Origin: JAGVPT01 sp963772165
Lineage (GTDB): Bacteria; Bacteroidota; Ignavibacteria; UBA10030; UBA8401
Assembly: GCA_963772165.1 (NCBI GenBank)
Contig: CAVYWA010000014.1
Span: 62,001-126,000, forward strand
DNA: 64,000 nucleotides
Reading direction: 5' to 3'
Under the pieces are notes generated by a model. That model searched no databases. It worked only from the letters and a program-made list of their open reading frames with translations, and had not been told where the DNA came from. This document shows positions 61,057-64,000 of the stretch, in pieces (the first letter of the stretch is position 1; each line of letters opens with the position of its first letter). A program made the translations under genes and the position numbers.

Positions 61057-62283
61057 ATGGCGACAAAAATAGCAATGCCGAAACTCAGCGATACCATGGA
61101 AGAAGGAATCATTCTCAAATGGTTGAAGAAGGAAGGCGAATCGGTAAAACAGGGAGAGATTATCGCCGAGGTCCAAACGGACAAAGCCGACATGGAACTT
61201 GAGGCCTACGACACCGGCATCCTCCGTAAGATATTTGTCCCCGAAGGGAAGGGTGCAGCGGTTGGGAAACCTATCGCCATTATCGGTACGGCGTCAGAAG
61301 ACATCTCGTCGCTGTTGGTTGACACGACCGCCGCAAGCTCCGGACATGGTCCGGCAGCAAGTGCTCCTGCGGCATCAAAGCCGCTCGAGCAAACCCAGCA
61401 GCCTTCAGCAACTTCGGTGGCTCCGGGTGGAGACGGCGACGGGCGTGTGAAAGCATCTCCGCTTGCAAAAGCAATTGCCGCACAGAACAAAATCGATTTG
61501 CATTCTATCAGCGGGTCAGGTCCGATGGGACGGATCGTAAAAAAGGATCTCGAGCTGCCCCTTTCAAAAAGCGTGGGGCACATCGCGCGTCCCTATGTTG
61601 CAGGCACAACGCAGGAGATTCCGCTCTCATTGATGCGCAAGACGATTGCCAAGAGGCTTGTCGAGAGCAAAACGACGGCACCACACTTCTACCTCACGTA
61701 CGAAGTCGACATGAAGCGTGCCATCGATTTTCGGACTTCCTTAAATTCAAGCGGCGACGTTAAGATAAGTTTCAACGACATCATCGTCAGGGCATGCGCT
61801 TTTGCATTGCGCAATCATCCAAAAGTGAATTCCTCGTTTGCAGGAGACAAGATCATTCAGCATGGCGCGATCAACGTGGGTGTAGCGGTTGCCATCGATG
61901 ACGGCCTGATCACACCGGTTATCCGCAATACCGATATGAAAAGCCTCTTCGAGATTGCAACTGAATCGAAAGAATTGGCGACAAAGGCAAGGGAGAAGAA
62001 GCTCAAGCCGGATGAATTCAGCGGGGGAACCTTCACGGTGAGCAATCTTGGAATGCTTGGTGTCGAGGAATTCGCAGCAATCATCAACCCGCCCGAGGCC
62101 GCAATTCTTGCGGTGGGAGCGATTACCGAGAAGCCGGTCGTTGAGAATAATCAAATTGTCGCCGGGCACAGGCTTAAGCTGACGCTCTCATGCGACCACC
62201 GCGTTGTTGACGGTGCGGTGGGTGCTGAGTTTATGCAGGAAGTTAAGTTGATCATGGAAAACCCCTGGAAACTGGCGCTCTAA
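61057..62283 (+). CDS. pdhC: Pyruvate dehydrogenase E2, dihydrolipoamide acetyltransferase
   Basis: A 408-residue E2. The lipoyl domain has Lys43 in VQTDKADMELEAYD. An Ala/Pro/Ser-rich linker leads to an E1/E3-binding domain (KASPLAKAIAAQNKIDLHSI; GSGPMGRIVKKDLE, about residues 131–166), then the catalytic domain with RLVESKTTAPHFYLT and the HxxxDG motif CDHRVVDGAVGAEF. It completes PDH with the E1 pair upstream and the E3 at 50133. Confidence 0.94.
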   Translation: MATKIAMPKLSDTMEEGIILKWLKKEGESVKQGEIIAEVQTDKADMELEAYDTGILRKIFVPEGKGAAVGKPIAIIGTASEDISSLLVDTTAASSGHGPAASAPAASKPLEQTQQPSATSVAPGGDGDGRVKASPLAKAIAAQNKIDLHSISGSGPMGRIVKKDLELPLSKSVGHIARPYVAGTTQEIPLSLMRKTIAKRLVESKTTAPHFYLTYEVDMKRAIDFRTSLNSSGDVKISFNDIIVRACAFALRNHPKVNSSFAGDKIIQHGAINVGVAVAIDDGLITPVIRNTDMKSLFEIATESKELATKAREKKLKPDEFSGGTFTVSNLGMLGVEEFAAIINPPEAAILAVGAITEKPVVENNQIVAGHRLKLTLSCDHRVVDGAVGAEFMQEVKLIMENPWKLAL

Positions 62284-62301
62284 TTTCTTTTAAAAAAAAT
62301 C

Positions 62302-62330
62302 TTGCTTTTCCGCTGGTTTTGGCGTAAATT
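62302..62330 (+). promoter_or_regulatory. Promoter of the L13–S9 operon
   Basis: TTGCTT (62302–62307), 17 bases and TAAATT (62325–62330), about 36 bases before the ribosome site GGAGG. It lies just after the PDH E2 stop. Confidence 0.55.
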
Positions 62331-62372
62331 TAAAAGCTGTATAATTTTGAACTTTGAAACGTGGAGGTAGCT

Positions 62373-62822
62373 GTGGCTTTTGGAGATAAAAGCACATATT
62401 TTTTTAAGCAGAGTGAAATCGAACAAAAGTGGTATCTCATCGATGCTCAAGGGCAAACACTCGGAAGAATTGCAACGCAGGTGGCAAAAATCCTTCGGGG
62501 AAAGCACAAACCGATCTTTACGCCAAATGTGGATACCGGAGATTTCGTCATTGTCGTGAATGCTGAGAAGGTCAAAGTGACGGGGAAGCGTACCGATATG
62601 AAAGAGTATTTTCATTATACCGGTTATCCTGGCGGTGCTGTGTTTGAAAGCTTCAAGGACGTCATCAAAAACAATCCTCAACGAGTGATTGAACACGCCG
62701 TGAAAGGAATGCTTCCGCACAACCGTTTAGGCAAGCGCATCTTTAAGAAATTGAAAGTATACACCGGCACCGAACATCCGCACGCTGCGCAAAAGCCGGA
62801 AGCACTCGCCGTCAAGAGTTAA
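62373..62822 (+). CDS. rplM: 50S ribosomal protein L13
   Basis: A 149-residue L13: WYLIDAQGQTLGRIATQVAKIL, RGKHKPIFTPNVDTGDFVIVVNAEKVKVTGKR, and GMLPHNRLGKRIFKKLKVY. It is an early assembly protein of the 50S subunit. GTG at 62373 lies five bases after GGAGG; a GTG at 62361 is inside the ribosome site and was rejected. Confidence 0.96.
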   Translation: MAFGDKSTYFFKQSEIEQKWYLIDAQGQTLGRIATQVAKILRGKHKPIFTPNVDTGDFVIVVNAEKVKVTGKRTDMKEYFHYTGYPGGAVFESFKDVIKNNPQRVIEHAVKGMLPHNRLGKRIFKKLKVYTGTEHPHAAQKPEALAVKS

Positions 62823-62856
62823 ATTATCAACGCCACTATGACATCGAAGGACTAGA

Positions 62857-63249
62857 ATGCCTCAACACAATATCACTGCAGTCGGACGACGCAAAACTTC
62901 AGTAGCTCGGGTAATTCTTAAAGCGGGTACGGGCGCAATTGTTGTGAACAAACTGCCGTTTGAAAAATATTTCCCGCAGGAAATTTACCGGGCGGATATT
63001 ACCAAGCCGTTCAGCGTTACCGAAACTGCCGGCAAATACGATGTTGCGGTAACCGTTGAAGGCGGCGGAGCTGCCGGCCAGGCCGGCGCGATGCGTCTCG
63101 GTATTGCCCGCGCCCTTGTTGAAGCGAGCGATGAATTCCGCACTTCCTTGCGCAGCCATGCTCTTCTCACACGCGATCCGAGAATGGTTGAGCGGAAAAA
63201 ATACGGACAGAAGAAAGCCCGTAAACGATTTCAATTTTCCAAACGATAA
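62857..63249 (+). CDS. rpsI: 30S ribosomal protein S9
   Basis: A 130-residue S9: TAVGRRKTSVARVILKAGTG, GGGAAGQAGAMRLGIARALV and the C-terminal DPRMVERKKYGQKKARKRFQFSKR, whose last residues reach the P-site tRNA. It lies 34 bases after rplM, the usual L13–S9 pair. Confidence 0.97.
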   Translation: MPQHNITAVGRRKTSVARVILKAGTGAIVVNKLPFEKYFPQEIYRADITKPFSVTETAGKYDVAVTVEGGGAAGQAGAMRLGIARALVEASDEFRTSLRSHALLTRDPRMVERKKYGQKKARKRFQFSKR

Positions 63250-63398
63250 CAGAGGACGAGCGAACGGGAATCTGTTCGCACTCTTCTGTTGCGTACTATC
63301 AAGCATACTTTCCGACTTGCGCGGAAGTGTCCCGTTTAACGGGATCCCGGACGAGGATGACGAAAGTAGAAGACTAAACTAAACAGAGAAGGAATACC

Positions 63399-64000
63399 AT
63401 GCCACGTGTAGAACTCGCCGAACTCCTCGGTGCGGGTGCCCATTTCGGACACCTCACCCGCCGATGGAATCCCAAGATGAAGCCATATATTTTTATGGAA
63501 CGCAACGGGATTCACATCATCGATCTTAAAAAATCTCAAGAATTGCTCGAAGTAGCGTGCACCGCCATCGCGAACATCGCTGCGGAAGGGAAGAAGATTC
63601 TTTTCGTCGGAACGAAGAAGCAGGCGAAGGACGTTATTCTCGAAGAAGCGAAGCGCTGCAACCAATACTACATCAGCGAACGCTGGCTCGGCGGCGCCCT
63701 GACAAATTTCACGACGATCAGGAAAAGTGTGAAGAGGCTGACGAACATCGAAAAGATGGAATCGGACGGCACCTTCGAGAAAATCACGAAGAAAGAAGGA
63801 CTTTTTCTTACCCGAGAAAAGGATAAGCTCAGCAAGACGCTTTCAGGCGTTGTCGACATGACGCGGCTTCCCGGCGCGCTTTTTGTTGTCGATGTCAAAA
63901 AAGAATCGATTGCGGTGAAAGAAGCTAAGCGGCTCGGCATTCCGGTCTTCGCGATCGTCGATACGAATTGCGATCCGGACGAAATCAACTACATCATTCC
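63399..64000 (+). CDS. rpsB: 30S ribosomal protein S2, 3' end beyond the window
   Basis: ATG at 63399, after GAGAAGGA, opens VELAELLGAGAHFGHLTRRW, then NPKMKPYIFMERNGIHIIDL, ILFVGTKKQAKDVI, ERWLGGALTNF and VVDVKKESIAVKEA. About 200 residues are present of the roughly 250 usual for S2. The 149-base gap after rpsI holds a short CCCGTTTAACGGG hairpin but no clear terminator. Confidence 0.95.
   Translation, partial: MPRVELAELLGAGAHFGHLTRRWNPKMKPYIFMERNGIHIIDLKKSQELLEVACTAIANIAAEGKKILFVGTKKQAKDVILEEAKRCNQYYISERWLGGALTNFTTIRKSVKRLTNIEKMESDGTFEKITKKEGLFLTREKDKLSKTLSGVVDMTRLPGALFVVDVKKESIAVKEAKRLGIPVFAIVDTNCDPDEINYII

Overview
The window looks like chromosome from a member of the Bacteroidota–Chlorobiota–Ignavibacteriota neighbourhood, most like Ignavibacteria; this is an inference from gene content. 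Supporting signs are a GldA/GldG-type ABC exporter set, an Hc1-like DNA-binding protein, a TonB-dependent receptor, TPR-CHAT proteins, and group 3b plus group 3d [NiFe]-hydrogenases beside VorB-type 2-oxoacid:ferredoxin oxidoreductase. Several promoters are ordinary TTGACN–17–TATATT sigma-70 sites rather than the Bacteroidia type, which argues against Bacteroidia proper. The sequence carries three disrupted genes (feoB, an E1-beta gene, a DUF1801-like gene). Two of these are single-base events in otherwise intact genes and may be sequencing errors.

Layout. 1–5.4 kb (minus strand): Fur-type regulator, two FeoA proteins, FeoB with an apparent frameshift, a small Cys-rich FeoB partner, then a TonB-dependent receptor with a switch-like leader. 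5.4–8.7 kb: SDR dehydrogenase, CPBP membrane protein, deoxyhypusine-synthase-like enzyme, Hc1-like protein. 8.8–10.9 kb: ECF sigma / anti-sigma pair. 11.1–12.1 kb: S21, a zinc-ribbon protein and a CAT-anticodon tRNA. 12.3–18.6 kb: a visibly more AT-rich block with a divergent sigma factor, a ZAS-type anti-sigma, a convergent secreted TPR-CHAT protease-like protein, about 1 kb without genes and a degraded DUF1801-like gene. 18.6–23.7 kb: ABC/GldG/DUF4340 operon. 24.0–43.1 kb: exported rubrerythrin-like lipoprotein, then a hydrogen-metabolism island: HydB–cNMP protein–HydG–HydD–HydA (group 3b), a YbaK-like deacylase, a maturation protease, HoxEFUYH (group 3d) with its protease, and HypA, B, F, C-like, C, D and E. 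43.3–46.3 kb: VorB-type oxidoreductase (ferredoxin, alpha, beta, gamma) and a small ferritin-like protein. 46.4–49.7 kb (minus strand): an NCS2-like permease and a CNT nucleoside transporter. 50–62.3 kb: lipoamide enzymes (E3, LipB, fused E1, E1-alpha, E1-beta, E2, LipA, then PDH E1-alpha, E1-beta, E2). 62.3–64 kb: L13, S9 and the start of S2.

How it fits together. The two cytosolic hydrogenases would exchange electrons between H2 and NAD(P)H. The Vor enzyme passes electrons from branched 2-oxoacids to ferredoxin, while the PDH/BCKDH-type complexes oxidise the same class of substrate with NAD+. The organism thus appears able to run 2-oxoacid oxidation by either route and to dispose of or recover reductant as H2. 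Iron supply for these Fe–S-rich enzymes is covered by the Fur-controlled Feo operon at the left end. The observations most worth testing are the sigma / anti-sigma / secreted TPR-CHAT trio, the competing helices in the TonB-receptor leader, the leader with a terminator ahead of lpd, the paired HypC proteins of which one lacks the essential cysteine, and the families of intergenic palindromes.
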